NCBI GenBank assembly: GCA_900766355.1
Contig: CAAFVD010000025.1
Coordinates: 1 to 6,356, forward strand
Direction: 5' to 3'
Source: Candidatus Gastranaerophilales bacterium
Lineage (GTDB): Bacteria; Cyanobacteriota; Vampirovibrionia; Gastranaerophilales; Gastranaerophilaceae
DNA length: 6,356 nucleotides
A model generated the notes under the pieces. It did no database searches. It was not told the origin of the DNA and worked only from the letters and a program-made list of their open reading frames with translations. The translations under genes and the position numbers were made by a program. This document shows, in pieces, positions 5,534-6,356 of this stretch (position 1 is the first letter of the stretch; each line of letters starts with the position of its first letter).

Positions 5534-5561
5534 ATGATATCGCTGTTTTAAAGTCTGTCAA
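5534..5561 (-). promoter_or_regulatory. Promoter of the A-B-C operon
   Basis: On the minus strand a perfect -35 TTGACA (5556-5561) is followed after 16 nt by TATCAT (5534-5539), with CATAAT as an alternative at 19 nt. It lies about 50 bp upstream of the start of A and no other promoter precedes B or C, which is consistent with a single transcript for the three overlapping genes. Confidence 0.6.
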
Positions 5562-5689
5562 CATATAACAGATAAAATTTCTCTTCAAAACAAAAAATTT
5601 CAAAGCAAACAAAACTTTATATTTTAAATTAAATGACTAGTTTCAATCTGCAAAATTTCATATTATTTGACATTATTTTATTATTCAAA
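5562..5689. other. Short AT-rich gap without a gene
   Basis: No ORF on either strand. The direct repeat TTCAAAGCAAA occurs near 5598 and again near 5686. Nothing else stands out. Confidence 0.45.
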
Positions 5690-5736
5690 GCAAATAAAAA
5701 ATAGCTCAAAAGCTAGTCTATACTAACAATTGAGCT
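5690..5736 (-). terminator. Rho-independent terminator after the lysis genes
   Basis: On the minus strand AGCTCAA (5730-5736) pairs with TTGAGCT (5703-5709); a small inner stem TAGT/ACTA sits in the loop, and ATTTTTTATTT follows at once. It lies about 33 bp after the original holin stop at 5769 and closes the lysis transcription unit before the A-B-C promoter. Confidence 0.7.
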
Positions 5737-5813
5737 GTTCAGATTTAACGTTTTTAGTTTTAATTACATTAAATATTCAATAGTTTTGTTGTCAAATCAA
5801 AAACATAATTGCT

Positions 5814-6047
5814 TCAACGCAACAATAAAATTCCTGTTAGCACACTGCCAACGTATGGTACATCTGATCTCAAATTAAAACATGCAGGCAAGTCAAGTTT
5901 ATAGATCACTGCAATAACTATGCCTAAAACTATGCTAAGGGTAATTTGCCAGCAGAAATTTTCTTGTACAAAGAATTGGTTGAGATATGTAATAATCACT
6001 TCAATCAAAATTGCGAACGAAGCTATTCCAAAGGTTTTGTTTTCCAT
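5814..6047 (-). CDS. Phage holin-like membrane protein, C-terminus lost to a nonsense codon
   Basis: A 77-residue product with two or three membrane segments: ASFAILIEVIITYL (about 6-19), ITLSIVLGIVIAVIY (about 35-49) and VPYVGSVLTGILLL (about 62-76). Small proteins with this layout, ending in a V-L-T-G-hydrophobic-S/L-R-G-(S/A)-N-(Y/F) signature, are found beside endolysins in phages of low-GC Bacillota and are treated as holins. The second ATG (6047) is preferred: AGGGAG lies 9 nt upstream of it but directly abuts the first ATG at 6056. The frame stops at TGA (5814-5816), where the family signature expects glycine. Beyond it the frame stays open as SNYVFDLTTKLLNI to a TAA at 5769. This is best read as a single GGA-to-TGA change that removed 15 residues. 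Holin role inferred from context. Confidence 0.72.
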   Translation of the reverse strand: MENKTFGIASFAILIEVIITYLNQFFVQENFCWQITLSIVLGIVIAVIYKLDLPACFNLRSDVPYVGSVLTGILLLR

Positions 6048-6072
6048 ATTTTCCATCTCCCTTTACTTTTCT

Positions 6073-6135
6073 TTACGAAAAAAAAGTAAACAAAAGAACC
6101 ATTAATCCGCATACAACGCTTAAAAATTCAGGCAT
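6073..6135 (-). CDS. Possible 20-residue membrane peptide between endolysin and holin genes
   Basis: MPEFLSVVCGLMVLLFTFFS is almost entirely hydrophobic and would span a membrane once. It sits in the 130-bp gap between the two lysis genes on the same strand. The ribosome binding site is weak (purine-rich, A-dominated). The frame ends just after a T8 run (6078-6085 region); a shift there would give a basic tail (VKKSKGRWK), so the peptide could be the front of a slightly longer membrane protein. It may also be chance. Confidence 0.3.
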   Translation of the reverse strand: MPEFLSVVCGLMVLLFTFFS

Positions 6136-6179
6136 ATATTTTTTCTGTTCGCGTCGAATTTTATGTGAAAATTATTAAG

Positions 6180-6356
6180 CTAGGTCAAGCGCATAAAGGC
6201 GTTGGAGAATCCGGCGTTTTTGGCTTTTTGTAGCTGCTTTTCGGCGTTTTCTCGCTTTGAATATGCTCCGACTTGAACAAAATATTTTGCTTTTTTATCT
6301 GATTTTGGTTGTGATGAATTTTCTTTTATAGAAATTCCAAGTGTCCTTAAAATACC
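6180..6356 (-). CDS. Endolysin (amidase-type) C-terminus with SPOR domain, partial
   Basis: The last 58 residues of a protein whose front lies off the right edge. It begins GILRTLGI, which fits the final helix of an N-acetylmuramoyl-L-alanine amidase catalytic domain, followed by a Ser/Lys-rich linker. A short SPOR repeat comes next: KYFVQVGAYSKRENAEKQL (about 24-42) and KAKNAGFSNAFMRL, with the F-V-Q-V-G-(A/S)-(Y/F) signature of the peptidoglycan-binding SPOR fold. It would cleave cell-wall peptide side chains during phage lysis. It stands directly upstream of the holin-like gene on the same strand. SPOR is clear from the sequence; amidase activity is inferred from the few residues before the linker and from context. 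Frame intact. Confidence 0.78.
   Translation of the reverse strand, partial: GILRTLGISIKENSSQPKSDKKAKYFVQVGAYSKRENAEKQLQKAKNAGFSNAFMRLT

Noticed and set aside
4198..5816. Recoded stop codons (UGA as Gly or Trp, UAG as Gln) explaining the in-frame stops
   Set aside because: UGA ends the intact sigma-like gene and UAG ends the endolysin gene, and most breaks are indels, which recoding cannot explain.
5920..6105. Plus-strand 61-codon ORF
   Set aside because: It is antisense to the holin-like gene, which has a clear ribosome binding site and membrane topology.
1..6356. CRISPR array
   Set aside because: No regularly spaced direct repeats were seen.

Overview
The window comes from a low-GC Bacillota-type bacterium. 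The evidence is AT-rich codon use, strong GGAGG-type ribosome binding sites, a TnpX-type large serine recombinase and TnpW-like protein, and a holin/SPOR-amidase lysis pair. The SPOR domain on an endolysin would fit a double-membraned member such as a Negativicute, but that is a tentative inference. The region looks like accessory DNA at the edge of a prophage or integrative element, not core chromosome.

Layout, left to right. (1) 1-1779, minus strand: a recombination module. In transcription order it holds a 59-residue ORF, a sigma-region-4-like DNA-binding protein, a strong -10 box, a leader of about 400 nt full of hairpins, a TnpW-like small protein, a second promoter, and the N-terminal 149 codons of a large serine recombinase that runs off the left edge. 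All four reading frames are intact. (2) 1780-2322: no convincing gene. It holds three hairpins, a minus-strand terminator and a likely plus-strand promoter. (3) 2323-3201, plus strand: a small secreted peptide gene and a broken secreted/membrane protein gene (D). (4) 3184-5483, minus strand: three broken genes (A, B, C in transcription order) behind one promoter, with overlapping stop and start codons between A/B and B/C. (5) 5484-5768: promoter of A and the terminator of the lysis genes. (6) 5769-6356, minus strand: the SPOR C-terminus of an endolysin (partial), a possible 20-residue membrane peptide, and a holin-like protein cut short by a nonsense codon.

The most unusual content is the A/B/C/D set. 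No frame is open for long, but joining frames at about a dozen places, mostly homopolymer runs, rebuilds four proteins of roughly 185-320 residues. All four have signal peptides, and A, B and D also have an internal hydrophobic segment. By eye they are related: A, C and D share a D-x-(D/E)-C-(A/T)-I motif, and A and B share a C-terminal block containing QMNC. I do not recognise the family. It looks like a duplicated cargo (moron-like) cassette of exported proteins that has decayed, while the neighbouring mobility genes stayed intact. Long-read base-calling error is the alternative that must be excluded.

The second item of interest is the recombinase-operon leader. An 11-nt arm there can pair with either of two downstream copies of its complement, an arrangement expected of a regulatory RNA.
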